Assembly: GCF_026626745.1 (NCBI RefSeq)
Contig: NZ_JAPNJW010000002.1
Coordinates: 310,001 to 374,000, forward strand
Direction: 5' to 3'
Length of the DNA: 64,000 nucleotides
DNA from: Nannocystis sp. RBIL2
GTDB lineage: Bacteria > Myxococcota_A > Polyangia > Nannocystales > Nannocystaceae
The position numbers and the translations under genes were made by a program. How positions within the stretch are numbered: position 1 is the stretch's first letter; each line of letters opens with the position of its first letter. A model generated the notes under the pieces. That model saw nothing but the letters and a program-made list of their open reading frames with translations, ran no database searches and was not told where the DNA came from. Below, piece after piece: positions 42,117 through 51,079 of the stretch.

Positions 42117-45100
42117 TCACTCGACTGATTCGCGCTCGCTCTGGCACGCGGCCGCGTTGGCCTCGGCGAGCGTCGGAGGTTCGCCGAGGAGCTGGCCGCG
42201 CTGGCGCGCCGACAGACACACCGGCGAGGCGGCGCGCAGGCGGGCCTTCAAGGTCGCGGGGGCGAAGTCGGCGGTCCACAGCCGCAGCTGGCCGTCGTCG
42301 CCGGCCGAGGCGAGGTGCGGGCCGGTGGGCGACCAGGCCAGCGCGCGCACGGGGCCCTGATGGCCGGTCAGCACCACCGGCTCGTCGCGGCCGTCGAGCG
42401 GCCACACACGCACGGTCGCGTCGTCGCTGGCGGTCGCCAGCGCGGCCCCGTCGGGGCGCCAGGCCAGCGCGCGCACCGGGCCGCTGTGCTCCTCCAGGAC
42501 CGTCGGGGCGCCGCCGTCGAGCGCCCAGATCCGGACCCGGCGGTCCCACGAGCCGCTGGCGAGCCGCTGGCCGTCGGGCGCGAACGCCAGCACGGTGACG
42601 CTGCCCGAGTGCGGCCCGAGCTCGCGCGAGGCGGCAGACAGATCGCCGGTGCGGTAGAGCCGGGCGGTGCGATCGGCGGCGCCGGTGGCGAGCATCTGGC
42701 CGTCGGGCGAGAAGGCGAGGGCGGTGACGCTGCCGCGGTGGCCGGTCAGGGGGCGAGCTGTCCCGTCGGCCAGGTCGATCAGGCGCGCGCCGTCAGGCAG
42801 TGCCAGGGCCGCGCGCGCGCGGTCGGCCGACACCGCGGCCGCAGCGGCGCCGGGGTCGAGCGGGCGGGGCGGGAGCGGCCGGCGGGCGTCGTCCCAGCCC
42901 TGGAGGGCGCCGGCGCGGGTGACCGTGAGGACATGTCCGTTCGGACCTGCGCCGAGGAACAGGCTCGGGGCGGCCGGGCCGGCGAGGGCGACCGCGAGGG
43001 CGACCGGCTCGCGCGCGGGGCCGCTGCGCTCGGGGTCGAGGGAGGTCCGGGCGGTCGCCTGGGCTGGGACGGATGAACCTGTCTGGGAGAGCATGTCCTG
43101 CGCGACATGTCCGTCTGGACCTGCTCCGAGAGACTGGTCGTGGTTCTTCCCGTCGGCGCTCCGCCGGCTCGAGTCGGCGTCGTTCCCGGGACCTGGCACG
43201 GAGGCCAGGCCCGCAGCGGCCAGGGCGGCGGGGGCGAGGCGGAGGGCGCGGCCGTCGGTGCGGACGGCGTGGAGGCCCGCGGCGGTCCACACCAGGTGAT
43301 CGACGGGGCCCCCGAGCGGGACGGCGCGGACGAGCGGGTCGCCGCCGCGGACGCGCCACACGCGGGCGGTGCCGTCGCGCGAGGCGGTGACGACGTGGTC
43401 GCCGGCGGGGCTGAAGCCGGCGGCGACCACCGCTTCGCCGTGGCCGCGGAGGATCAGCGGCATGTCCCCGGGGACAGGTCCGCCGGCGACCGACCACACG
43501 CGGGCGGTGCCGTCCTGCGAGGCGGTGACGAGGCGGTCGCCGCCGGGGCTCCAGGCGACGGCGTAGACCCGGCCGTCGTGGCCGCGCAGGGTCCGCTGGG
43601 GGGAGCCGGCGGAGCTCCACAGGCGAGCGCTGCGGTCGAGCGAGGCGGAGGCGAGGCGATCGCCCTCGGGGCTCCAGGCGAGGGCGACGACCTCGTCGGT
43701 GTGGCCGCGGAGCAGCGCCGGCGCGCCCGAGCCCAAGGCGTCCCACACGCGCACGAGGCCGTCCTGGGCCCCGGTGGCGAGCTTGCGGCCGTCAGGGCTG
43801 AAGGCGGCGCTGCGCACCGCGCCGCTCGGGTGCGGCAGCGAGCGCGGAGGGCCGCCCCGCAGGTCGACGATCCGCGCGGCTCCGTCGGCGCCGGCGGAGG
43901 CGACGAGGTGACCTGCCCGATCGAACAGGACCGCATGGACAGGCCCCTCGTGGCGCGCGAGCTCGCGTGGGCGCGGGGGCGCGGCGTCGAGGTCCCAGGC
44001 GCGCACACGGCCGTCGCCGCCGCCGGTGACGAGGGTGCGGCCGTCGGGCGCGAGGGCGAAGGCCCGCAGGTCGTCGCCGCCGCCGGCGGGCAGGCGCACC
44101 GGCGGGTCGCGCCACACTGCGGCCCCGTTCTCGGCGCCGCTGACCAGCTCGCCGGCGGGCGCGAAGGCGACGGCGCGGACCGGGCCCTGGTGCTCGTGGA
44201 TCTTCAGGACATGGTCGTCGGGCCAGGACCAAAGGGTCACCTGACGATCCTCGCCGGCGGCGGCGACCCGGGCGCCGTCGGGGCTGAAGGCGGCGGTGAG
44301 GAGGGCGGCACCGCGGCCGCGCAGGACTGCGGCGCTGACCGGCTGCTGCAGGGCCCACACGGCCGCGGGCACCCAGCCGGACGCGGCGGCCGGATCTTCG
44401 ACCTCGCGCAGGAGCGCCAGCACGGTGGTCGGATCGCCGCGCGCGCCGGCGAGGGCCTGGGCCAGGCGGTTGGCGTCGCGAGCCCGCGTGGCCTCGTGGA
44501 CGGCGCGGCCGGTCTGGCGCTCGGCCTCCTTGCGCTGGGCCTCGGCCTCGCGTCGGCGCCGTTCGGCCTCCGACAGCGCGTGCTCGGCGAGCGCGGCGTG
44601 GGCCTCGGCGTTGAGGCGCTGGGCCTCGGCGGCCGCGAGCGCGTCCTTGAGCGCGGCCTGGGCCCGCTGTGCCTCTGCGAGCTGGGCCTTGGCGTCGATG
44701 AAGGCCCGGTCGCGCTCCTGCTCGGCGGCGGCCCGCTCGTCCTCGGCGGTCCGCCGCTGGCGCTCGGCGGCGGCCTCGGCCCGCTGGGCCTGCGCGGCGG
44801 CGTCGGCCCGCTCGCGCGCGACGGCGATGAGGCCGACGACCACGCCGACGACCGCGAGGCCGACCAGCGCGGCGCCGCGACGGATCCGCCACGCGCGCTC
44901 CGGGTCGCGCTCGAGCTCGTCGAGCAGATCGTCGATGCTGGGCCAGCGGGCGGCGGGGTCGACGGCGAGGCCGCGGAGGATCGCGCGCCGCAGCCAGGCG
45001 GGCACCTTGCTGTCCTCGGGGACAGGTGAGACTGCGCCTGCGAGCACGCGGCGGACCAGCTCGAACAGGTCGCGGCCGGCGAACGGTGGGGCGCCGTAGA

Positions 45101-46076
45101 GGGCCTCATAGAGGGCGACGCAGAACGAGAACTGGTCGCTGCGGGCGTCGACCGGCCGGCCGAGGTGCTGCTCCGGGGACATGTAGGCCGGCGTGCCGAG
45201 GATCGCGCCGGTCTGGGTCAGGGTGGTCGACAGCTCGACGGGCGCGCCGGCCTGGACGAGGCTGGCCGCGAGGACAGGTGCCGGCGCGGGCCCGTCTTGC
45301 GGCTCGTCACCCGCGTGGCGCACGAGGCCGAAGTCGCCGACGCGCACGCGACCGTCGTCGCCGACCAACACGTTAGCCGGCTTGAAGTCGCGGTGGACCA
45401 GGCCGGCGTGGTGGGCGGCGGCGAGGCCCCGACCGGCGGCCACGAACACCTCGCGGATCTCCCGGATGTCCCGCGGGACAGCTTGCAACCACTCGCGCAG
45501 GTTGGGCCCGCGCACGAACTCCATGGCGACGTAGACCTGCTGCTCCCAGGCGCCGACCTCGTGGACCGCGACGACGTTGGGGTGCGACAGGCGGGCCATC
45601 GCCTGGGCCTCGCGCAGCAGCCGCGCCTGGTTGTCGCTCGATTCGCCCGAACGCAGCAGCTTGACCGCGATCCGGCGGTCGAGGCGCTCGTCGTAGGCGG
45701 CGTAGACCACGCTCATGCCGCCGGCGCCGATCTGCCGCAGGACGGTGAAGCGGCCGATCTTGGCCGGCGCGGCCTCGCCGGGGAACAGGCGGGCCTTGAT
45801 CGCCTCCATCGCCAGCCGCTCGGGGGCGAGCGCGTCGCCGCGCCGCGCCTCGCTCGCCAGGCGGCTCAGGTGGCGCGCGTCGTCCGGCGACGGCACGACC
45901 GAGGACTCCGGCGGCGTGGCCGTGTCGGCCTGCTCGAAGCTCGCTGACTGCCGACCCGCACGGGCCGTGGACTCTGCGCCTGCCACTGCGAGGACCAGGA
46001 TCCCGGAAACTGCCCCGAGCTTCAACGCGCCCGCGCGTCCGGCAGGCCTTGTCCGGAGAGAGGGGTGGTCTACCAT
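42117..46076 (-). CDS. Hanks-type Ser/Thr protein kinase with WD40 repeats
   Basis: 1319 residues. Kinase domain at about 107-390: IGAGGMSVVYAAYDE (Gly loop), IAVKLLR (Lys), LVHRDFKPANVLV (catalytic Asp about 230), VGDFGLVRHA, GTPAYMSPEQ. A membrane helix follows at about 398-420, then a charged coiled coil (RADAAAQAQRAEAAAERQRR ...) and from about 590 WD40 repeats (VTLWSW, VRAWDL, ARVWSV, RIWALDG). Such kinases sense outside signals through the propeller. Odd points: a hydrophobic segment (SGILVLAVAGAESTARAG) precedes the kinase domain, so the start may be further in; and a linker of about 80 residues inside the WD40 part is CATG-14 derived. Confidence 0.9.
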   Translation of the reverse strand: MVDHPSLRTRPAGRAGALKLGAVSGILVLAVAGAESTARAGRQSASFEQADTATPPESSVVPSPDDARHLSRLASEARRGDALAPERLAMEAIKARLFPGEAAPAKIGRFTVLRQIGAGGMSVVYAAYDERLDRRIAVKLLRSGESSDNQARLLREAQAMARLSHPNVVAVHEVGAWEQQVYVAMEFVRGPNLREWLQAVPRDIREIREVFVAAGRGLAAAHHAGLVHRDFKPANVLVGDDGRVRVGDFGLVRHAGDEPQDGPAPAPVLAASLVQAGAPVELSTTLTQTGAILGTPAYMSPEQHLGRPVDARSDQFSFCVALYEALYGAPPFAGRDLFELVRRVLAGAVSPVPEDSKVPAWLRRAILRGLAVDPAARWPSIDDLLDELERDPERAWRIRRGAALVGLAVVGVVVGLIAVARERADAAAQAQRAEAAAERQRRTAEDERAAAEQERDRAFIDAKAQLAEAQRAQAALKDALAAAEAQRLNAEAHAALAEHALSEAERRRREAEAQRKEAERQTGRAVHEATRARDANRLAQALAGARGDPTTVLALLREVEDPAAASGWVPAAVWALQQPVSAAVLRGRGAALLTAAFSPDGARVAAAGEDRQVTLWSWPDDHVLKIHEHQGPVRAVAFAPAGELVSGAENGAAVWRDPPVRLPAGGGDDLRAFALAPDGRTLVTGGGDGRVRAWDLDAAPPRPRELARHEGPVHAVLFDRAGHLVASAGADGAARIVDLRGGPPRSLPHPSGAVRSAAFSPDGRKLATGAQDGLVRVWDALGSGAPALLRGHTDEVVALAWSPEGDRLASASLDRSARLWSSAGSPQRTLRGHDGRVYAVAWSPGGDRLVTASQDGTARVWSVAGGPVPGDMPLILRGHGEAVVAAGFSPAGDHVVTASRDGTARVWRVRGGDPLVRAVPLGGPVDHLVWTAAGLHAVRTDGRALRLAPAALAAAGLASVPGPGNDADSSRRSADGKNHDQSLGAGPDGHVAQDMLSQTGSSVPAQATARTSLDPERSGPAREPVALAVALAGPAAPSLFLGAGPNGHVLTVTRAGALQGWDDARRPLPPRPLDPGAAAAAVSADRARAALALPDGARLIDLADGTARPLTGHRGSVTALAFSPDGQMLATGAADRTARLYRTGDLSAASRELGPHSGSVTVLAFAPDGQRLASGSWDRRVRIWALDGGAPTVLEEHSGPVRALAWRPDGAALATASDDATVRVWPLDGRDEPVVLTGHQGPVRALAWSPTGPHLASAGDDGQLRLWTADFAPATLKARLRAASPVCLSARQRGQLLGEPPTLAEANAAACQSERESVE
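42928..43480. repeat. CATG-14 runs inside the WD40-kinase gene
   Basis: Pairs at 42932/42946 and 43461/43475, and a four-core run at 43078 (CCTG), 43092, 43106 (CATG) and 43120 (CCTG), every step 14 bp. They encode peptides such as GPNGHVLTVT, GPDGHVAQDMLSQTGSSV and GGPVPGDMPLIL between propeller blades. Confidence 0.85.
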
Positions 46077-46387
46077 CCGAACGACGTGCCTGCCGCGATC
46101 CCCGCCGCCGTCGTCCGGGCGCCCCCGCGCGCCCCCGCGGGCTCCGCCCGGGCCTGGGCGACCGAGGAGCCCCTCGCGGGCGAGCCGGCAAAGGCGAGCT
46201 CGGCGTCATGCGAGGCGGGCGGGTCGGAGGACGCGGCGCCGGTCGGAGCAGACAGGTCGGCATGTGCTGTCCAGACGGACAGGTCGCGGGACGAGCCAGG
46301 TCGAGCGGGCAGGTTCGCATCGGATGTCCGAACGGGCAGGCGCTCCGAGATGGATGTCCGAACGGACATGTCGCATCGAACAGGTAA
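46077..46387. other. Divergent control region with a degenerate CATG-14 array
   Basis: About 310 bp between the kinase start and the next gene. The half nearest the kinase shows nothing clear; the other half is the repeat at 46249-46390. This is the only divergent junction in the window carrying the repeat. Confidence 0.6.
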
Positions 46388-46390
46388 ATT
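46249..46390. repeat. Degenerate CATG-14 array in a divergent gap
   Basis: Cores at 46253 (CAGG), 46261 (CATG), 46280, 46297 and 46310 (CAGG), 46323 (GATG), 46337 (CAGG), 46353 (GATG), 46367 (CATG) and 46381 (CAGG). Steps of 13-17 bp, the last two exactly 14. The TAA at 46385 that closes the next gene's frame upstream lies at its end. Confidence 0.75.
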
Positions 46391-46489
46391 TCGCGCGACA
46401 GCGATTGGCAGCTCCGGCACGGCCGCTGGTGGCGGGCCGCGCTGACGACCTGGATCGGGCTGGCGCTGACCGCCGCGCCGGCGCCGGGC

Positions 46490-47311
46490 TTGGCCGCGCC
46501 CCCGGAGGGCCGATCGGACATGTCCGAAGAGACACGCGTCGGCGAGGCCGGACCGGCGCGTGCCGGGGCCCAGGACGGGGTCGACGAGGCGGCGGAGCTG
46601 TCGGCGGCCGCCCAGGCCCGGCTCGCGGCCGGTGACCGCGACGGGGCGATCGCGCTGTGGCAGCGGGCGTTCCGGGCCCTGCCGGGCGGGTTCGGCTACG
46701 CGCCGCGACGGGCGACCGCGGCGCTGGCGATCGCCGACGCGCAGGAGGCAGGGTATCGCGAGACCGGTGACCCGGCCCGACTTCACGCCGCGATCGCGGC
46801 GCTCGACGCCTACCTCGGCGGGCTCGACCCGACCGACGACGAGAACCGCGCCGGGGTCGAGGGACGACGGGCTGAACTTTGGGCCATGTACCGAAGCGCA
46901 TCCGCGCCGGAGGGCCCACGACCGGCCCCGAAGGTCGAGCCGGTGCGCCGCGGGTTCGACCGCAAGGCCGGGCTGGCGGCGGCGGGGCTCGGCAGCGCGG
47001 CGGTGGTGGCCGGCGTGGTGGCGCTGGCCGGCGGGCTCACCGGGCGCGCGGTCGACGAGGAGCTGAAGGGCGTGACGGCCCGGCCGTGCGAGGGCGACGA
47101 CCCGCTCGATCCGTGCGGCAGCGACAGCGCCCGCGAGCAGCAGAAGACCGAGCTGGTGGCCGAGGGGCTGCGCGCGAACCGAATGGCGCTGGTCGGCGGG
47201 ATCTTGGCGGGGGCCCTGCTGACCGCGAGCGTGACGGCGCTGATCGCCGGGGCGATCCGCGGCCGTACGCGCGTGCAGGCGCGAGCAGGCCAGCTGGTAG
47301 TGCGCTTCTGA
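46490..47311 (+). CDS. Exported helical-repeat protein with two membrane helices, start unresolved
   Basis: A TPR-like helical region (DEAAELSAAAQARLAAGDRDGAIALWQRAFRALPGG, LAIADAQEAGYRETGDPARLHAAIAALDAYL) is followed by two membrane helices (AAAGLGSAAVVAGVVALAGG and RMALVGGILAGALLTASVTALIAGAI). The coordinates start at a TTG, but the same frame is open back to 46388 and there encodes a textbook signal peptide (RWWRAALTTWIGLALTAAPAPGLAAP) with no ATG, GTG or TTG before it. This type of protein often accompanies kinases in myxobacteria, and it is divergent from one here. A CATG-14 core (46519) encodes RSDMSEE just after the predicted cleavage site. Confidence 0.68.
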   Translation: MAAPPEGRSDMSEETRVGEAGPARAGAQDGVDEAAELSAAAQARLAAGDRDGAIALWQRAFRALPGGFGYAPRRATAALAIADAQEAGYRETGDPARLHAAIAALDAYLGGLDPTDDENRAGVEGRRAELWAMYRSASAPEGPRPAPKVEPVRRGFDRKAGLAAAGLGSAAVVAGVVALAGGLTGRAVDEELKGVTARPCEGDDPLDPCGSDSAREQQKTELVAEGLRANRMALVGGILAGALLTASVTALIAGAIRGRTRVQARAGQLVVRF

Positions 47312-47355
47312 CGGGCAGGTTTGGCTCGCCGCGTGAGCATGGGCTCCGGCGGTGT

Positions 47356-47456
47356 GTCGTCTGTCTGAAGGGACATGTCTCTCGTTCCCCGCGCAGGGCC
47401 CCGGTTGCTCAGGGACACGTGCCGACCGTGCTCCGGCTGACTGAAAGGACAGGTCG
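47356..47456. repeat. CATG-14 elements between convergent genes
   Basis: Cores at 47360 (TCTG) and 47374 (CATG) 14 bp apart, plus CAGG at 47394, 47410 and 47450 and a GCTG at 47436. Less regular than other convergent junctions. Located between stops at 47311 and 47457. Confidence 0.65.
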
Positions 47457-48344
47457 CTAGAGCGCCGAGCACAGGCCCAGGCCTGCCGGCAGGCACGCGT
47501 CGTCGAATTCGGGGCTGCTCACCGGCCACGGCGCGCAGCTCGTACCCGGCAGCGCCGCGCCGCAGGTGTCGGGGCTCCCGAGGTCACACACGGGCGTGCA
47601 GCAGAGATCGTCGGCGCAGCCGGGCACCAGCGCCGCCGCGACGCAGGCGGTGCCTTCGCTGCAGAAGCCAGACGATTCACAAGGTTCGCCCGCCAGGCTC
47701 TGACCGCCGTGGGGGGTACAGGCGAAGCGCGGTAGCTCGGCCGCGATCTGGCAGCCCTGGCCGGTCGGGCACGTGGGCGCCCGCGGATCGCAAGGGAACA
47801 GGCACACGCCAGCGACGGCGCCGTTCGCGAAGCAGATCGCGCACGCGTCGGAGCACGTCGGCGCCTGCGGAGAACCGCCGCAAATCTCGTGACAGCGCCG
47901 GCCCTCCTCGTCCTCGCCGAGGAATCCGTGACACACGGCGCCGCGCTCGCACGTGTCGATGGGGTCCCATTCGGCCGCCTCGCAAGCGCCGCCGACGGGG
48001 GTCGCCGGCTCGGCGACCGGCACGCAGCGCGCGTCGCCCCAGGGACCGATGATGAGCGCCTCCGGCTTGCACTTCTGGCCCTCGGGACAGGTGTCCTGCC
48101 AAGGATCGCAGGGGGCCGGCAGATCGGGCGAGGGGACGAAGTTCATCGAGCCGCCGGTGGTCGGCGCGTCGCCGGTGCTCTCCGTCGCCGCCGTGGACGA
48201 ACCCGTGGTCGGCCCGCTCGTGCTGCTCGCGGCGCTCGTCGAGGTCGTCGCGCTCGCGCCCTCGCTCGTCGGCGCCGTCGCGCCCGGACTCTCGGGACCA
48301 CAACCGTAAACGAGCAGGGCGAAGATCGCTGGCGTGAGGCGCAT
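47457..48344 (-). CDS. Cys-rich surface lipoprotein
   Basis: 295 residues from ATG 48344 (299 from ATG 48356). Signal MRLTPAIFALLVYGC with lipobox VYGC, a Ser/Thr linker (ASATTSTSAASSTSGPTTGSS), then a Cys-rich domain of repeated modules (PCDPWQDTCPEGQKCKPEA, ACEAAEWDPIDTCERGAVCHG, PCDPRAPTCPTGQGCQI, PCESSGFCSEGTACVAAALVPGCADDLCC). The module pattern is common in secreted myxobacterial proteins and is probably disulfide-bonded. No enzyme motif seen. TCPEGQKC is encoded by a GGACAGGTGTCC element like the CATG-14 repeat. Confidence 0.8.
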   Translation of the reverse strand: MRLTPAIFALLVYGCGPESPGATAPTSEGASATTSTSAASSTSGPTTGSSTAATESTGDAPTTGGSMNFVPSPDLPAPCDPWQDTCPEGQKCKPEALIIGPWGDARCVPVAEPATPVGGACEAAEWDPIDTCERGAVCHGFLGEDEEGRRCHEICGGSPQAPTCSDACAICFANGAVAGVCLFPCDPRAPTCPTGQGCQIAAELPRFACTPHGGQSLAGEPCESSGFCSEGTACVAAALVPGCADDLCCTPVCDLGSPDTCGAALPGTSCAPWPVSSPEFDDACLPAGLGLCSAL

Positions 48345-48466
48345 CGCCGACGGCATAGCACGTCGGCCCGGCCGTTCCCATCGGTGACGACGCTGGGCAG
48401 CGGCAGCCGGCGGCGAGACGAGGGGAGGCGCGCGTCGCCGCGCTCGTCGGTCGCCGCCGATTCACC

Positions 48467-48534
48467 AGGACATGTCTGAACGGGCATGTCCTTGCGAACA
48501 TGCTCATAAAGACATGCTTTTTCGGGCATGCCGT
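48467..48534. repeat. CATG-14 array, 5 cores, overlapping a gene end
   Basis: Cores at 48471, 48485, 48499, 48513 and 48527, all CATG, four exact 14 bp steps. The last two cores encode the final residues (HARKSMSL) and stop codon of the FG-GAP protein. Confidence 0.92.
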
Positions 48535-51071
48535 CGGCGCCGGCGGGCGAGCAAGAGGCCGAGGCCGAACGCGAGGCCGCCGCTGCCCGGAGTGTCGCGG
48601 CAGCTGCAGCCCAGGCCGTCGTCGACCGCGTCGCCCTCGGGGCCGGAGCTGGCCGTCTCGTCGCCACCGGGCCCGCTGCACGCGTCTTCGCTGCAATCCC
48701 CGGGGCAGCTCACCGAGTCTTCGACGGGGTCGCACACGCAGTCGCCGCACGCGCCGCAGTCGGCCTGGCACGGCGGCTCGCCGGGGTCGCAGATGCCGTC
48801 GCCGCACACGCCGCAGTCCTCGGGGCAGTCTCCCCACTCCTCCGGCAGACAGACACCGTCGCCGCACCAGCTCCCTTCGGTCGGTTGCTCGCAGCCCTGG
48901 CCGCAGTCCATCCAGCAGTTGTCGGGGTCCTCGTTGCCGTCGCACACGCAGTCGCCGCAGATCGAGCAGTCCCACGGACAGTCGTCGATGCTCTCGCTGC
49001 CGCTGCACAGGCCGTCGCCGCACACTTCACAGTCGAAGGAGCACGACTGTTCGCTCTCGAGGGCGTCGCAGATGCCGTCGCCGCACACGCTGCAGTCCTC
49101 GGGGCAGCCGATCGCGCTCTCCTGGTCGGTCTGGCACACGCCGTCGCCGCATATGCCGCAGGGCGTGCAGTCGCAGCACGACTCGTCCTCGTGGGGCTCG
49201 CACACGCCGTTGTCGACACAGTCGGAGCAGTCGACGGGGCAGGTGACGACGTCTTCGAAGCCCGTGCATACGCCGTCGCCGCAGGTGAGCATGCAGTTCA
49301 CGCACAGCAGATCGTGGCCATCGTCGCATTCCTCCCCCGGGTCGATCATGTCGTTGCCGCACAGGTCCTGCCGCTCGACGAGGACCGACGTCGCCGGCTC
49401 GCTGCAGCCCTTGTTGCCGGCGGCGTCGACGGCACACAGCCGCCACACCAGAAGGTCGTGCGCGACGGCCCAGCTCCCGGGCACGTCGAGTCCGATCCGC
49501 CATAACGACTCGCCGTACCACTCGGCGGGGACGAGCATCTTGGCCGGATCGTCGTCGGCCAGCGTGGCCAACTCCGCCGGGTCGGCGAGGTCGAAGGCGA
49601 GCTCGAGGTACGGCAGCCGCCGCAGGTGCGCGACGCTTGTCTGGCTGTGGATGTTGTAGGTCGGCAACATCGGGTCGTGCTGGAAGTCGTGCCAGAGCGC
49701 GGGGGTGCGGCCGTCGTCGACGCGAGCGCGGAAGAACAGCAAGCCCGGAGACGGGAGCGGGTCCGGCAACGGCTCGAAGATCCCGATCCGCGGCGGTGTG
49801 CTGTCCTCCGGGACATCGGGTCCGCCGAACAGGACCGCGTCGGGGGCCTGGTCACTGCGCACTGCGACGGCGAGGTCCGCCCGGCGATCGCGGTCGAAGT
49901 CGGCGATCGCCACGCCGAAGCTGGCCGCGAGCTCGAGGCTCGGCGTGAACGCGGCGCTGTCGGGCGCGATCGGGACCAGCGAGCTGCCGTCGTTGCGCAT
50001 CAGTCGCGCGTGGACATCGCCGGGGTTCTGCTGCGGGCCGAGGACGACGATGTCGGGCGTGCCGTCGTTGTCGAAGTCGAGGCTCGCGGCGTCGAAGTCG
50101 AGGCGCAGCGGGTTGTCGACGAGGGCCCAGTAGGCGCCGGGGTTGTCGACGAACCCGCCGCCGCCGTCGCCGACGAGCACGGTGTTGCGCGCGCCGCCGA
50201 AGCCGTCTTGCAGGGTGACGAGATCGAGCCTGGCGTCGGCGTTCAGGTCGAGGACGGTGAAGGCGCTGTTGATCTGTTTGTTGGCCAGCGGGGCGATCGG
50301 GTGGACGACGAACACGCCGGCGTCGTTGCGCAGGGCCAGCGCGGGGCCGGGACCGCGCGAGGCGGCGAGGATGTCGAGATCGAAGTCGTTGTCGAAGTCG
50401 AGCAGCTCGACGTCGAACGACCACGACAGCAGCGAGCCGGGCAAGAACGCGGCGCCGTCGCTGAAGCCGCCGACGCCCGCGCCGAGCCACAGGCGCAGAG
50501 GGCCGCCCGTGTCGCCGATCTGGCCGTAGGGCTGCGACACGCCCCAGTCGGCGGCGACCACGTCGAGGAAGCCGTCGCCGTCGACGTCGCCGAGCTCGAG
50601 GTCGCCCACGCTGAAGGGCGCGCCGTCGAGGATGTCCTGGCGCATGAACACGCCGTCGCCGAGGTTGAACAGGACGTAGCTCGCCCCCGAGTAGGCGACG
50701 CCGACCACGAGGTCCGGGTCGCCGTCGCGGTCGAGGTCGCCGGCCTTGATCACGTAGGCGTTGTCGGGCCCCTCGAACACGCCGGGCAGCAGCGAGAAGC
50801 CGAGCCCGCCGTCGTTGTGGACCAGCGCGTTGAGCTGCGCGTCGGCCTCGCCGCCGAGCTCGTCGCCGCGGCTGTTGGCGAACACGAGATCGACGAAGCC
50901 GTCAGCGTCGATGTCGACGAGTTCGACCTTCTGCGCGACCCCGCCACCGTCGTCCGGTACAGCCCGGTTCGGGTCCGGCTGCCAGGGGGCGGCGGCCGCA
51001 CCTCGCGAAATCGCCATGCACAGCAGCGTGAACGTCGCCTTGCGGCGCGAGGAGGAAGCTGAGGCTATCAT
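48504..51071 (-). CDS. FG-GAP / Cys-rich repeat surface protein with MYXO-CTERM-like end
   Basis: 855 residues. Signal peptide (MIASASSSRRKATFTLLCMAISRGAAA), then about seven FG-GAP/VCBS blades with calcium loops (VELVDIDADGFVDLVFAN, AGDLDRDGDPDLVVG, LGDVDGDGFLDVVAADWG), a linking domain, and from about residue 575 at least seven repeats of the type CGDGICDxxE ... CPxDC. The C-terminus (GCSCRDTPGSGGLAFGLGLLLARRRRR) matches the MYXO-CTERM sorting pattern: Cys, hydrophobic helix, Arg cluster. This predicts cell-surface anchoring. The start lies 8 bp from the divergent methyltransferase start, so their promoters must overlap coding sequence or one true start is further in. Confidence 0.88.
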   Translation of the reverse strand: MIASASSSRRKATFTLLCMAISRGAAAAPWQPDPNRAVPDDGGGVAQKVELVDIDADGFVDLVFANSRGDELGGEADAQLNALVHNDGGLGFSLLPGVFEGPDNAYVIKAGDLDRDGDPDLVVGVAYSGASYVLFNLGDGVFMRQDILDGAPFSVGDLELGDVDGDGFLDVVAADWGVSQPYGQIGDTGGPLRLWLGAGVGGFSDGAAFLPGSLLSWSFDVELLDFDNDFDLDILAASRGPGPALALRNDAGVFVVHPIAPLANKQINSAFTVLDLNADARLDLVTLQDGFGGARNTVLVGDGGGGFVDNPGAYWALVDNPLRLDFDAASLDFDNDGTPDIVVLGPQQNPGDVHARLMRNDGSSLVPIAPDSAAFTPSLELAASFGVAIADFDRDRRADLAVAVRSDQAPDAVLFGGPDVPEDSTPPRIGIFEPLPDPLPSPGLLFFRARVDDGRTPALWHDFQHDPMLPTYNIHSQTSVAHLRRLPYLELAFDLADPAELATLADDDPAKMLVPAEWYGESLWRIGLDVPGSWAVAHDLLVWRLCAVDAAGNKGCSEPATSVLVERQDLCGNDMIDPGEECDDGHDLLCVNCMLTCGDGVCTGFEDVVTCPVDCSDCVDNGVCEPHEDESCCDCTPCGICGDGVCQTDQESAIGCPEDCSVCGDGICDALESEQSCSFDCEVCGDGLCSGSESIDDCPWDCSICGDCVCDGNEDPDNCWMDCGQGCEQPTEGSWCGDGVCLPEEWGDCPEDCGVCGDGICDPGEPPCQADCGACGDCVCDPVEDSVSCPGDCSEDACSGPGGDETASSGPEGDAVDDGLGCSCRDTPGSGGLAFGLGLLLARRRRRHARKSMSL

Positions 51072-51079
51072 CGCCGGCC

